A stretch of 64,000 bases of DNA from Symbiodinium natans (lineage: Eukaryota; Sar; Dinophyceae; Suessiales; Symbiodiniaceae), in assembly GCA_905221605.1 (NCBI GenBank), contig CAJNDS010001890.1, forward strand, positions 935,501 to 999,500. The letters are read 5' to 3'. Position numbers and translations under genes: made by a program. Within the stretch, counting starts at the first letter, position 1, and every line of letters begins with the position of its first letter. Positions 37,566 to 46,232 of this stretch are shown one piece after another. The notes under the pieces are model-generated. The model worked only from the letters and a program-made list of their open reading frames with translations, searched no databases and was not told the origin of the DNA.

Positions 37566-37672
37566 TCAGGCGGCTCTCTGCTCAACGCCCGCAGTCCCGG
37601 CACTACTCCTGGCGCAGCTCCCAACCTCAGCTCTTCGTGCGACAGGGCGCCGATCACAGCCAGACCCTACCT
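37566..37672 (-). CDS. Coding island, frame uncertain
   Basis: LAVIGALSHEELRLGAAPGV VPGLRALSREPPEKHGG from TAG|GGT, or VGSGCDRRPVARRAE from CCCAG|GTA to GAG|GT. Both continue phase 0 from the exon at 37797. Confidence 0.55.
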
Positions 37673-37679
37673 GGGGCCC

Positions 37680-37796
37680 TGGAGGTTTATGGGTAGTTAG
37701 AAGTAGGGTGAAAATTAGGGTGACTATACTTATAGCCTTACTTACGGTACTTCCAACCCTACTTCTGACTACCCATGAACCTCCAAATATACTTAC
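37680..37796. mobile_element. Family C introner
   Basis: GGAGGTTTATGGGTAGTTAGAAGTAGGG mirrored by CCCTACTTCTGACTACCCATGAACCTCC; upstream exon ends AAG|GTAAGT. Confidence 0.85.
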
Positions 37797-37885
37797 CTTC
37801 CATGCTTGGGGGTGGAATGCGAAGCCCCGAGCCAAGCCCTGAACCCTGAACACATGTGAGCCCATGCCTTCAAGCAAGTCTTCAC
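37797..37885 (-). CDS. Exon, 89 bases
   Basis: EDLLEGMGSHVFRVQGLARG FAFHPQAWK. CATTAG|GT to GGAAG|GTAAGT, a fully canonical donor. Phase 0 end. Confidence 0.75.
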
Positions 37886-38133
37886 CTAATGAGGCTTTGT
37901 TGGCCCAAGTTGGACCCTCAACCTCTCAGATGAGAGTGACGGGAGGAGGTAAGGGTTGAGGACTTAGGCACTTAGGATGAAGTCAGCCCCTGCCCGAACA
38001 ACAACTCATTGCAACCATCTCCGACATCAAGAAATCTACAGACTCACCCCAAAGGACCCCCAAAACAACTTAAGATTCCGGAAAACTCAGCCGATCCCCC
38101 AAAACCCCCCCCCAGGAAAAAACCCAAACACAC

Positions 38134-38254
38134 TGGCCAGGTGGCGGCGCTGTCCCCGTGGCTTCGGCGACTCCTCCGCCGGGGCTGCCGAGGCCGCTGC
38201 AGCCGCGGAGGCCGAGGCTGCTGCCGGGGCCTCCTGCGCAAGAGGGCTTGTTTC
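38134..38254 (-). CDS. Ala-rich exon, 121 bases
   Basis: ETSPLAQEAPAAASASAAAA ASAAPAEESPKPRGQRRHLA. TTGCAG|GAA to GGCCA|GTGTG. Low-complexity Ala/Ser linker ending in a basic stretch. Confidence 0.6.
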
Positions 38255-38390
38255 CTGCAACAGAAGCCCCCATGTTGTGAGGTTAATGGTTGTTTGTTTT
38301 TTGTTGGTTTTATCGGTTCATCTTGGGTTTATGTCGGGTTTTTGAAGGGGTTGATCTAGGGCGTATATAGGGTTTATTCTTTCCTGGGGG

Positions 38391-38573
38391 GGTGACAGCG
38401 AGGCTCAGCCTTTGGGGAACCCAAACACAGAGGCAAAGCTTGCTTACTCGACTACTGAGGGTTTCGTCTTCCCTGTCAACCTAGCATCTGAAGCTTTTTT
38501 GGGGAACTTAGAGATGCATGATTCAGCTGCGAAAGAAGAGCTGAGAGTGGCCCATGACTTTCGAAGCGGCTAG
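38391..38573 (+). CDS. Plus-strand coding segment with stop
   Basis: GDSEAQPLGNPNTEAKLAYS, TTEGFVFPVNLASEAFLGNL, EMHDSAAKEELRVAHDFRSG then TAG. No ATG start; the frame is open back to about 38355, with AG|GG acceptors available. One of the most protein-like reads in the window and not open on minus. Not recognised. Confidence 0.6.
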   Translation, partial: GDSEAQPLGNPNTEAKLAYSTTEGFVFPVNLASEAFLGNLEMHDSAAKEELRVAHDFRSG

Positions 38574-38749
38574 TAAACAGACGCAAGCAGACTTATCGGT
38601 TAGTTGGCTGCAACCTTGCTATTCCGGGTTTTGGCACGTAGCCTCAGCAACCTACTTTATTACAACTACCCATCATGAACCTTCAAGTAGCCTCCAAAGC
38701 CCTCCCAACCCCAAACCCTCAAACCTAAACCCCGAACCCTAATCCCTAG

Positions 38750-38815
38750 ACCGCAAGCCAGAGGTCCTTGGACGGCTCGTCTCCCGAGAGGCCTTCCAAA
38801 TTGGACGTTCAAGGC
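38750..38815. CDS. Coding island, strand unresolved
   Basis: Plus: DRKPEVLGRLVSREAFQIGR, ending TTCAAG|GC. Minus: ASRETSRPRTSGLRS. Plus is better and follows the plus segment at 38391. Confidence 0.45.
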
Positions 38816-39290
38816 TTGGGCTGAGGGGGTTAGGGTTTAGGGTTTAGGGTCTTGAGTCTTAAGTAGGGTTTTGGGAATGAGAGAGTTTAGGATTGAGGGG
38901 TTGTAGGAGCTGGGATTTAGGCGGGTGGTTGTAGGAGCTGGAATTTAGGGTTCCGGGTGGAGGAGTTGAGGGGCTGTGGGGCTTAGGTGTTCATGCAGCC
39001 CAAATCCAAAAGCCTTGCTTGGGGCTAGCCCTAAACCCGAAACCCCACAACGGCCTTATAAACCCCTAAACCCCCAAACGACCCAAACGCTACCCAGAAC
39101 CATTCGAAGGAATTGGATCTACACTATGGACCTTTGCTATCATATGCTCCTTTGTGTTGGGGGAGCAAAATGGGGCCCATCACCTGGGACCCCCCCCCCC
39201 CCCCAGCCCCCACCCCCCAGTTTTGTTAAATCCAACCCTAAAGCCTAAACCCTAAAACCCTAAAACCCCAAAACCCCAAACGTCCAAAAC

Positions 39291-39393
39291 CCCCGCAAAG
39301 TTAGCCAGGTTGCTGGGAGGCGATGTGGGGTCCACGGTCGCGGGCCGACTCTCCTCGAAAGGGCTCATGATGAGGTTCTGAAGATTCAGGTCC
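39291..39393 (-). CDS. Exon, 103 bases
   Basis: DLNLQNLIMSPFEESRPATV DPTSPPSNLANFAG. CCTAG|G to GCGGGG|GTTTTGG. Confidence 0.75.
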
Positions 39394-39720
39394 CTAGGGT
39401 TTAGGGTTTAGGGTTTAGGGTTTATGGCTAGCATGCCTGCTTGCTGCTTGATTGTAGCTTCTTGGGCGGGGGATGTGATGGGGAAGGGGGGTTGGGGATG
39501 TCTACCAACCTTCGATTTCGCTGGTTTGGGTGTGAAGTGAAGAATGAAGGTGGAGTATGGTTTAATGCACCCCAGAACCCCACCTAGTGGCCCCTGGCAA
39601 TTCATGTTGAGGGTTTGTAGACATGTGGGTCCGGAAGAGCTCTGATAGTGCCTTGAAAGCTCGAACCCTTTCTGTAACCAGATCCTTGTGCGGTCATGTG
39701 ACTTTCCAGGGAGCTTGTGT

Positions 39721-39909
39721 TCAAAGACTTTTTTTGGCGAACACAGGGGCTGTACTGACAGGTTTTGAAGGGAACCCTTTGCGAGGCGGGGGCGGGGCAG
39801 AGGAGGGGGTACAGCCTTTCTTCACAAAACAAAGGAACATACAGGAACCTCCTGTGGAAAACAGCCGTGTTCCGAAGACAAAGCCCGCCGCAGCCTTCCT
39901 TCCAAAACC
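39721..39909 (-). CDS. C-terminal coding segment with stop
   Basis: GFGRKAAAGFVFGTRLFSTG, GSCMFLCFVKKGCTPSSAPP, PPRKGFPSKPVSTAPVFAKK, SL then TGA. After GCCAAG|. Hydrophobic N-terminal part, Pro/Ser/Lys tail. The plus strand is open but less protein-like. Confidence 0.55.
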   Translation of the reverse strand, partial: GFGRKAAAGFVFGTRLFSTGGSCMFLCFVKKGCTPSSAPPPPRKGFPSKPVSTAPVFAKKSL

Positions 39910-39934
39910 CTTGGCGCTGAAACCCTATGCCTAG

Positions 39935-40030
39935 GATGGCCCTTACACCCCTCTGAAGAATATTGCTAAGTATGATCCTCTCAAGCCCAAAAAGGTAAAA
40001 TAGCAATTATCCCAACGGCCTACCTAGATG
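39935..40030. mobile_element. Family L introner
   Basis: GGATGGCCCTTACACCCC...TATGATCCTCTCAAGCCC...CAACGGCCTACC. Confidence 0.65.
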
Positions 40031-40055
40031 CCCTACACCCTCAACCCCATAGCCC

Positions 40056-40142
40056 CCAAGGAGGTCAGAGGAAGCTCACATGCAGGAAAAGGGGCCGGCT
40101 CGTGTGAGTCGGAGGACGACTGCTGGGCTCGACGCGAGCTGC
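40056..40142 (-). CDS. Candidate exon
   Basis: SSRRAQQSSSDSHEPAPFPA CELPLTSL after GCCAG|GC. Ser-rich linker; other frames open. Confidence 0.45.
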
Positions 40143-40480
40143 CTGGCTCCAAGGCTCAAGGCGTTAGCGGAACTAGGGTGTAGGTTTAGGGTTTATTCTG
40201 GTTCAGGGGTTAGGGTTTAAGGTGTCATTCAAGCGCATAGGGGTTCAGGAAATAAGCATCGGTCAGGACCTGCTTGCGGATTCACCCACCCACCCCTCTC
40301 AACAAGGACATCAGGGTGGGGCATGCGAGGGGAATGACAAATCCGCGACCCCAGACGAGTTGAATCATACGTGGGCTTTTGACAGGTGAAGGTCTGCTAT
40401 TTCATCCTGATCCCTAAGGCCACAAAGTCCGCATGCAGGAAGAGGCCCAAGCATTCCCAATTTTTGTTTAGTACATGGAC

Positions 40481-40590
40481 CCTTCGGGGATCTGGCTTCT
40501 TCCCACGTCCCACTTGGGCTGACCCTGACTCCACAGCCAGTGCAGCACAGGATTGAACCCGCTGAAGCTAAGGTTGAGCCAGTCAAGCTC
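40481..40590 (-). CDS. Exon, 110 bases
   Basis: ELDWLNLSFSGFNPVLHWLW SQGQPKWDVGRSQIPE. TTTGTCAG|GAG to GAAGG|GTCCATGTAC, where the donor is a family K end. Five tryptophans: a distinctive globular segment. Confidence 0.8.
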
Positions 40591-40744
40591 CTGACAAAGT
40601 ACCGGTTTTGGGGCAGCAAAAGCCCAACACACGAACCCCAAACCCTGAACCCCTTAAGGGCGAGTAGGGTGCAACGCTCCTACGAAGGAAACCCAGTTGA
40701 AGCTCAAGCCAATTGAAGCTCAAGCTTCACGGGTTCCCTTATCG

Positions 40745-40975
40745 TACCCCCCCCCCCCTACTAAAATCCTTAGGGTTTAGGGTTGTAATAAGGGGGTACT
40801 ATAATCCCTACTAAGGAGCTCTTCGTACAGGCTGAGTAAAACGCACACAAGGGGCCCCTTGCAACACACAGGGGCGGAGAACCCGGGCCCCAAGTGCGCC
40901 GGTGCACCTTTTGGGATGTTGCCCCTACAAGAACAGCTCCTCACTAGGGATTATAGACCCCCTATTCTAACCCTA
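40745..40975. mobile_element. Family A fragments
   Basis: AATAAGGGGGTACTATAATC CCTACTAAGGAGCTC and TTTTGGGATGTTGCCCCTAC...CACTAGGGATTATAG are two broken copies. Confidence 0.55.
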
Positions 40976-40987
40976 AACCCTAAACCT

Positions 40988-41082
40988 TAAGAATTATATT
41001 ACGGGGGCAATATAGGGGTCGGAACAATTACCAATCATATTCCCTACATTCCACATCAAATGATACTATACTATTAAAAACC
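40988..41082. mobile_element. Family D introner
   Basis: GGCAATATAGGGGTCGGAACAATTACC...ATTAAAAACCCCAAAACCC, in inverted orientation. Confidence 0.6.
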
Positions 41083-41129
41083 CCAAAACCCTAGTCGACT
41101 TATGAAGGAAAACCCTAGTCGACTTATGA
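41083..41129. repeat. Exact tandem duplication, about 23 bp
   Basis: CCCTAGTCGACTTATGAAGG occurs twice in succession, separated by AAAA. Confidence 0.9.
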
Positions 41130-41149
41130 AGGCCCCTCTCTAAACCCTG

Positions 41150-41234
41150 ATAAGGAGCTGTTAGTATAAAAGGGGAACATCCTAAACCCTAGACCCTAAA
41201 CCCTAAACCCTAATTAGTATAAAGGGGGAACATC
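41150..41234. mobile_element. Family A introner, half
   Basis: GGAGCTGTTAGTATAAAAGGGGAACATCC with a telomeric array in the middle and a second AGTATAAAGGGGGAACATCC. On minus the intron begins GATGTTCCCC. Confidence 0.7.
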
Positions 41235-41306
41235 CCAAAGGTGCACAAAGCCACGGCCACTGAAACCCTGCCTGCCTCCTCCCGAGCCTTTCAGCATGCT
41301 CTTCAC
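41235..41306 (-). CDS. Exon, 24 codons
   Basis: VKSMLKGSGGGRQGFSGRGF VHLW in phase 0, CTACAG|GTG to CTTTGG|GATGTTCC: a GA donor at a family A end. Gly/Arg-rich loop. Confidence 0.75.
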
Positions 41307-41319
41307 CTGTAGGATAGGG

Positions 41320-41432
41320 TTTAGGGTTTAGGGTTTAGGGGTTAGGGGTTAGGGTTTAGGGTTTAGGGTTTAGGGTTTAGGGTTTAGAGTTTAGGGTTTG
41401 GGGTTTAGGGTTTAGGGTTTCGGGATTCAGGT
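41320..41432. repeat. TTTAGGG array
   Basis: Clean, upstream of the exon on minus. Confidence 0.95.
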
Positions 41433-41834
41433 TTCGGGTTTAGGGAGGAAACTTCAATGATTCAGGTCTTCGGCTGTTCCCCAAGGCCGTACGGGGCTTA
41501 CACACACACACACACACAAACTCTCCCCCCCGGAATCCATGACCGCAAGCACGAAGACCATCAATCCGAAACCCCAAACCCCCAAATCCAAAACAGTTCG
41601 CCCCGCAAGCCTCATGTTTGGTTGTTCGAGGCATCGATTGAAATCATGGAACCCTCTAAACCAACATATATATATATAAATAAATGTAAGTAATATCTTT
41701 ACTTGTACCGATCTATACAGCTGGATACTTGTTTATAACAAAAGACCCTTATTTAGAAACCCTAAACCGCAGGGACGGAGGGGGGAGGTGGGGGGCTTGG
41801 GGGACTTCAGGTTAGTTGTCCAGTACCTAAGCGA

Positions 41835-41908
41835 ACTCAAGGTTAACCTTTGGGATTATAAGGGGGTTCTGTGAATGCAAAAAGGAACCAATTAAAGGTT
41901 ACCTACTC
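41835..41908. mobile_element. Family M introner
   Basis: CAAGGTTAACCTTTGGGATTATAAGG...CAATTAAAGGTTACCTACTC. Confidence 0.65.
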
Positions 41909-41913
41909 TACGG

Positions 41914-42005
41914 CTAAGACAGAGCGAAGTTCCCCTGATCAACTTTGGCCGTGTTGACCCATGACTTGCCAGGTACTCTAGCCTCAGTTGCGTCGGACAT
42001 ACAAC
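41914..42005 (-). CDS. Exon, 92 bases
   Basis: MSDATEARVPGKSWVNTAKV DQGNFALS then TAG. CTCGAG|GT acceptor. CAG|GGGAAC offers an earlier donor, otherwise this is a gene end. Confidence 0.65.
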
Positions 42006-42139
42006 CTCGACTTTCGAAATCCTAAACCCTAAACCCCTAAACCCCTACACCCCTCAACTCCTCAACCTCTAAACCTCTACACCACTAGACCCGTTATCCC
42101 CTCAACCCGTAAACCCTAAACCCCTAAACCCTAAACCTA

Positions 42140-42228
42140 GGGTTCAAGGACTTCTGCCCGGGTCAAGGTGGTGATACCGAGATACCAGAGTGTTACGAGG
42201 ATGATGGGCCTAAGCTCCCGAAAGACGA
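42140..42228. CDS. Coding island, strand unresolved
   Basis: Plus: DFCPGQGGDTEIPECYEDDG PKLPKDDI then TAG, after TTCAAG|. Minus: DIVFRELRPIILVTLWYLGI TTLTRAEVLEP. Acidic versus membrane-like, a textbook sense/antisense ambiguity. Confidence 0.45.
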
Positions 42229-42276
42229 TATCTAGGCCCAAGAGTACCCTTGGAGTTGGGATGTTCCCCCCTGTTT

Positions 42277-42336
42277 AGGGTTTAGGGTTTAGGGTTTAGG
42301 GTTTAGGGTTTAGGGTTTAGGGTTTGGGGTTTGGGG
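42277..42336. repeat. TTTAGGG array
   Basis: Lies between GATGTTCCCCCC and GGATGTTCCTC, so the array is inserted at a family A end. Confidence 0.95.
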
Positions 42337-42440
42337 TTTAGGATGTTCCTCTTTATACGAACAGTCCTTAGTAGGGATTAGAATAGGGGGTTACTAGAAT
42401 CCCTAGAAAGGACTGCTAGTATCAGGGGGAACATGCCAAC
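42337..42440. mobile_element. Family A introner
   Basis: GGATGTTCCTCTTTATACGAACAGTCC...GGACTGCTAGTATCAGGGGGAACATGCC. Confidence 0.85.
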
Positions 42441-42444
42441 CTAG

Positions 42445-42545
42445 GACCTAGGAGTAAAAAAGGGCGCCTTTTTGTTTTAAAGAGGCTTCTAAGGGAAGCT
42501 AGACCCTGAAAGAAACACAAGGGCCTACTCTGGGTCCTGGATACA
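42445..42545. mobile_element. Family F introner
   Basis: CTAGGAGTAAAAAAGGGCGCCTTTTTG...CAAGGGCCTACTCTGGGTC. Confidence 0.7.
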
Positions 42546-42557
42546 CAAGGCTTCTAA

Positions 42558-42992
42558 TGCCCAAGCTTTGAACGAGCGCTTGGGATTCGGGGAGGGGGCG
42601 TTAGTGGCAGTTCTACTCCACCGCTAACACTTCTCAAACTCTACCAATCTAAGACGCCGAATGAGACCACAACCTCCCCTGGTTTGGGATTGGGGTACGG
42701 TACGGGGTCACTAAGCCCTAAACTTGCAAACAATCCTTCGCAACTCAAAAGGGACGAGGATACAAGAATGGAGGCGTCAGGGTCCCCCCCCCAACCCCCC
42801 CAACGAAGCCTTGCTACCCAAGTTCTTCATGAAGTATCTGCCACCTGGTCGAGGGGAAGGGGGTATGCATTCGGCATAGATTCCTGCGCCAAGGCTTATG
42901 AAGTGCTTCATGTAGCCTTTGTGGAATACGAAATAGTTCCGTTGCTCGGGTCAAAAGTATGGGCCCCTGCCAATCTGGGGCTGTTTCCCTAA
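42558..42992 (+). CDS. Plus-strand ORF, 144 codons plus stop
   Basis: Stop-free from TGC after a TAA to the TAA at 42990. Ser/Thr/Pro-rich first half (SGSSTPPLTLLKLYQSKTPN), then EDTRMEASGSPPQPPQRSLA, then a globular end: TQVLHEVSATWSRGRGYAFG, IDSCAKAYEVLHVAFVEYEI, VPLLGSKVWAPANLGLFP. No ATG near the start, so it is an exon or a fragment. Far longer than the surrounding exons and free of telomeric repeat. Not recognised; a retroelement or a recent gene copy are both possible. Confidence 0.5.
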   Translation, partial: CPSFERALGIRGGGVSGSSTPPLTLLKLYQSKTPNETTTSPGLGLGYGTGSLSPKLANNPSQLKRDEDTRMEASGSPPQPPQRSLATQVLHEVSATWSRGRGYAFGIDSCAKAYEVLHVAFVEYEIVPLLGSKVWAPANLGLFP

Positions 42993-43064
42993 ATCCTAAA
43001 CCCTAAAACCTAAATACCACATATATCCCTTCAAAGGTTCCGTCTCTGGGTCAAGCATCAAAGG

Positions 43065-43215
43065 CTTCAGGCTGAGGTTTGGATTGGATGATCTTCGGGC
43101 CTGAAAACGTCTGCATGGTGTGTAAGGGTGTGACTAGGGGCTTCGAGCATTTGGGACATTCCCCAGTTTGAAGGTTCACGAGCGATGATGGAAAAATAGT
43201 GCGGTAAAAAGAGGA
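43065..43215 (-). CDS. Candidate exon
   Basis: HYFSIIAREPSNWGMSQMLE then APSHTLTHHADVF to TTTTCAG|GCC. Confidence 0.45.
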
Positions 43216-43286
43216 GAAACAACCCGTTAGAAATCTTGGTTATACCACGGAGCCTCCCAAGCAAGTTCGAAAGACTGCCTAGGTGC

Positions 43287-43364
43287 GCCGGTATCTGGGC
43301 CCTGGGTCACGCTTACTCTAATCCTGCCGGTATCTGGGCCCTGGGTCACGCTTACTCTAATCCT
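43287..43364. repeat. Exact 39-bp tandem duplication
   Basis: GCCGGTATCTGGGCCCTGGG followed by TCACGCTTACTCTAATCCT occurs twice without mismatch, so it is very recent. Confidence 0.95.
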
Positions 43365-43453
43365 CACCCTAGAGCCTAACCCTAAGCGTCTGCGTACAAT
43401 GGAGGTTGGGCCGGGCGAAGTTAGAGTTTAGGGCTTCGGGTTGGTGACCCGAA

Positions 43454-43506
43454 CTAGTCGCGCGAAGCAGCTGGGTACTTCACTTCATGGAGCTCAATCT
43501 CGGTGT
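43454..43506 (-). CDS. C-terminal exon candidate with stop
   Basis: TEIELHEVKYPAASRD then TAG, after a T-rich tract and GTCAG|. Confidence 0.55.
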
Positions 43507-43589
43507 CTGACAAAAACAAATCAAAGTGGGCTGGCCAAAGCAACATCACAAGGAACCAAGGTAGGGCGGGGGCGGGGGGCAAGGGGGCC

Positions 43590-43690
43590 ATATTCCCTTA
43601 TTCGGGCTTAGTTGGGATCACTAGAAGCCCTTATTAGGGCAATATATGGGGGCCCTTACACCCCTCCTCCCTTCAGTTCCTTGTGACAAC
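43590..43690. mobile_element. Unclassified palindromic element
   Basis: TTCCCTTATTCGGGCTTAG...CCTTATTAGGGCAATATATG, weakly palindromic, next to an AAGGAACC/GTTCCTTGTG inverted pair. Confidence 0.4.
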
Positions 43691-43734
43691 AGGAACTCCT
43701 AGGCTCGAATTATAAACCCCCTCAAGCAAAACCC

Positions 43735-43838
43735 AAGGGTAGATATAGGGGGATATAAGGTGCCCCATATAATCCTTCAAAGGGTATATATAGAGGGATA
43801 CCAGGTGCCTCATCCCCTGATTCCCTACGAAGAACCCG
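43735..43838. mobile_element. Family G element
   Basis: GATATAGGGGGATATAAGGTGCC...GGATACCAGGTGCCTCATCCCC. Confidence 0.6.
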
Positions 43839-44117
43839 GGAGAATCTGGTCTCGCCCTTTCCTATTCTCGACTTGTTGAAACCGTTTCCCAAAAACTCTC
43901 TCAGGCATGACGCTACCAGCCTGAAGCCTCTACCCTCAACCCCTCAACACAAAGGACCCTTTACCCTACCACCTAAACCCTAACCCCGGAACTACACTAA
44001 GCGGGTTGTGGGCTGCAAAGCTTGGGCCGGGGGGGGGGTAAGGGTACTCAGCCTGAACCTCAAGGCTCGAAAAACCGAACCCAGCACTCTCTTTCGGCTA
44101 CACCGCAAATCCTGCCT

Positions 44118-44233
44118 TGGGGGATGTTCCCCCCTTATACTCACAGTACTCACAGTCCTTAATAGGGATATCATAGTAGGGTACGATAATCCCTACTAAG
44201 GACTGCGAGTATAAGGGGGAAACATCCCAACCC
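44118..44233. mobile_element. Family A introner
   Basis: GGGATGTTCCCCCCTTATACTCACAGTACTCACAGTCC...GGACTGCGAGTATAAGGGGGAAACATCCC. Confidence 0.85.
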
Positions 44234-44242
44234 GTACCCCGA

Positions 44243-44335
44243 AAACCCTAAAAACCCTAAAAACCCTAAAAACCCTAAAAACCCTAAAAACCCTAAAAAC
44301 CCTAAAAACCCTAAAAACCCTAAAAACCCTAAACC
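44243..44335. repeat. AAAAACCCT nine-base array
   Basis: About ten identical nine-base units, then return to CCCTAAA. Confidence 0.95.
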
Positions 44336-44387
44336 CTAAAAACCCTAAACCCTATAAACCCTATGAACCCCTTAGTAACCCTTCGGC

Positions 44388-44463
44388 CTTTACTGTGCTT
44401 CTCGTCCACAGCCGCTTGGTCGGAGGTTGTTCCGGATGCCAGGCTCTCGACTTCGGAGCTATC
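44388..44463 (-). CDS. Exon, 76 bases
   Basis: DSSEVESLASGTTSDQAAVD EKHSK. CCTGAG|GAT to AGTAAAG|GCC. Classic bracket: CCCTAAA-type left, TTTAGGG right. Acidic linker. Confidence 0.75.
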
Positions 44464-44476
44464 CTCAGGTGTTTCG

Positions 44477-44565
44477 GTTAGGGTTTAGGGTTTAGGGTTT
44501 AGGGTTTAGGGTTTAGGGTTTAGGGTTTCGGGTTTAGGGTTTAGGGTTTACGGTTTAGGGTTTAT
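44477..44565. repeat. TTTAGGG array
   Basis: Clean heptamers upstream of the exon on minus. Confidence 0.95.
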
Positions 44566-44639
44566 GCAATCGGTCATGCGGACTGTCACGAAGCGAGACA
44601 CTTGGCGACTAAACGGATTCCAATTCAGAATTAAGTGAG

Positions 44640-45191
44640 TCAGCCATCCCTTGCCTGTCTGCGGGCACGGCGATGGGCTAACCACAGCGCCACAAAATTT
44701 GGCACAACATATGGAGTGGAAACATGAACAGAACGCATGGGAGCAAAGGGGAGCTGAGCGAACTTTCGCAAGGAGCGCCCTCCCATGACGCGTCTTGCTG
44801 TACACAGAAAGGAACTATCAAGGGAACGTCTGGGTCTTACCGAAATGCTCTGTACAGCATATTGGACATTCAAGGCCCTCAGAGAAGGTAGCTGAACGAA
44901 CTGAATCTGCACCCCGCACATGTGCGCAAGTTGGCGAAGCACAGTGGAAAAAGTCCTGACTTGTTGATGAAGAGGCTGTCTGGCCAGCATCAAGCTGGGA
45001 AATCGAAGTTCGTGAACCCACATTGCCGGCGCCCTCTCTGTGCCATCTGGTAGCGGTGATCGCTTCCAACCAGCGACGTTGATTGGGACTAACCACCCCG
45101 TGTCATACAGAAAAGCAACATACAATTCAACTAAACTACAACCCAAAGGATCAGGAACCCAATTATTCAAGGAATGAAGCCACTCTAACAA
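44640..45191 (-). pseudogene. Retroelement-like ORF fragment, 183 codons
   Basis: Repeat-free open frame: MLEWLHSLNNWVPDPLGCSL, VELYVAFLYDTGWLVPINVA, GWKRSPLPDGTERAPAMWVH and on. The W-V-P-x-x-x-x-S-x-V-E-L-Y-V-x-F-x-x-x-T-G-x-x-x-P-x pattern resembles the region behind the reverse transcriptase in dinoflagellate retroelement polyproteins, from memory of that family only. No catalytic YxDD is present in this piece, so it would be a 5'-truncated or broken copy. A stand-alone host gene is the alternative. Confidence 0.45.
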
Positions 45192-45433
45192 GACTTGACC
45201 GAATTCTTTACGGTTTAGGGTTTAGGGTTTAACATTTGGGGCTTAACGTGGTTTGTTGCTAGATGAGGTGGGCTTCGGGCTCTATCGGCTCTAGGGCTGG
45301 GGTGTGGATCTCAGATTTCGGGAGTAAAAAGAGAGCTCACAGGACTCTGCGAAGTTCCGCGGAGTAGCATGCCACACGCCCCTCAACCCAACCCTAAACT
45401 CCTAAACCCTTATAAGCCCTCAACCCTTCAGCC

Positions 45434-45516
45434 CTAAGCCCGGCAGTTCATGGACTCCTGGGTAGCTCGAAACAGACGGACGTAGTCCACTCGCACGAAA
45501 CCCAAGGACAGAAGCC
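45434..45516 (-). CDS. Exon, up to 83 bases
   Basis: LLSLGFVRVDYVRLFRATQ, then ESMNCRA and TAG, or spliced at CCCAG|GAG. Acceptor CACCAG|GG. Confidence 0.65.
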
Positions 45517-45574
45517 CTGGTGCCAGAAGGCGCGGGGGGTCAAGGCAAAATAAAGCCTGACCTGAAAAGGCTCC

Positions 45575-45705
45575 AATGTAGTTCCTCTTTGGGGTTAGTT
45601 ACCAGGGGTTCTCGTATACTGCACAAAAAGTGGTACACGCATACTACACAAAAGTGGTACAGTAGGAGGCTGTAGGTGTAAACTCTCCTAACACCAAAGG
45701 GGGGC
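45575..45705. mobile_element. Family Q palindrome
   Basis: GTTCCTCTTTGGGGTTAG mirrored by CTAACACCAAAGGGGGG. Inside, ACAAAAAGTGGTACACGCATACT and ACAAAAGTGGTACAG are a direct repeat. Confidence 0.65.
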
Positions 45706-45709
45706 TGAA

Positions 45710-45795
45710 AACCCAATGGCCCGAAGGTGGTGTCTAGGGTGCTGAACGTATTTCTGTCGTGAATGGGCTGTTTGAGGTGAGGGCAAGGTAGCTCT
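45710..45795 (-). CDS. Candidate exon
   Basis: LPSPQTAHSRQKYVQHPRHH LRAIGFS, between a family E and a family Q element. Confidence 0.45.
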
Positions 45796-45819
45796 GTGAT
45801 TTTTTGGGTCCTGTCTGGG

Positions 45820-45890
45820 GTCTATGTAGGGTATAAAATAGACCCCCACAAGGGATTCTAATTTCGCGAACCACCCGTATATTGACGCGC
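45820..45890. mobile_element. Family E introner, short
   Basis: GGGGTCTATGTAGGGTATAAAATAGACCCCCAC, then TTTCGCGAACCACCC. Confidence 0.5.
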
Positions 45891-45918
45891 ATGCCCCTGA
45901 GCACAAAAGCTCAAAAGC

Positions 45919-45998
45919 CTACTTTGCATCCGAGCGTCGCATGAGTTGCGGGATGGCCTCAACCACACACCGAGCCTTGAGCGTAGATGCGCGTAGGA
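45919..45998 (-). CDS. Exon, 80 bases with stop
   Basis: LRASTLKARCVVEAIPQLMR RSDAK then TAG. CTGAAG|TC start; AAG|GCT and GAG|GCC inside are alternative splice points. Amphipathic helices. Confidence 0.65.
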
Positions 45999-46074
45999 CT
46001 TCAGGTTCAGGGTTCAGGGTTCAGGGCTTAGGGATTAGGGTCAGGGTTTAATGGTTTAGTCCTGAGTTGTGGAC

Positions 46075-46114
46075 CTAGAATCCGCATGCGAGATCGAGTT
46101 CGATCTTGCCGCAG
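46075..46114 (-). CDS. Exon, 40 bases
   Basis: LRQDRTRSRMRIL, TTCGCCAG|CTG to TTCTAG|GTCC. Very basic. Confidence 0.6.
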
Positions 46115-46232
46115 CTGGCGAATGATAGGGTTCATTCATAAAGCTTATGACTCGTCTATTGCCCTAAACCCTATAAACCCCAAACCCTAAACCGCATCAT
46201 GCTGAGCCCACCACGAATCACGATCCTGCCAG

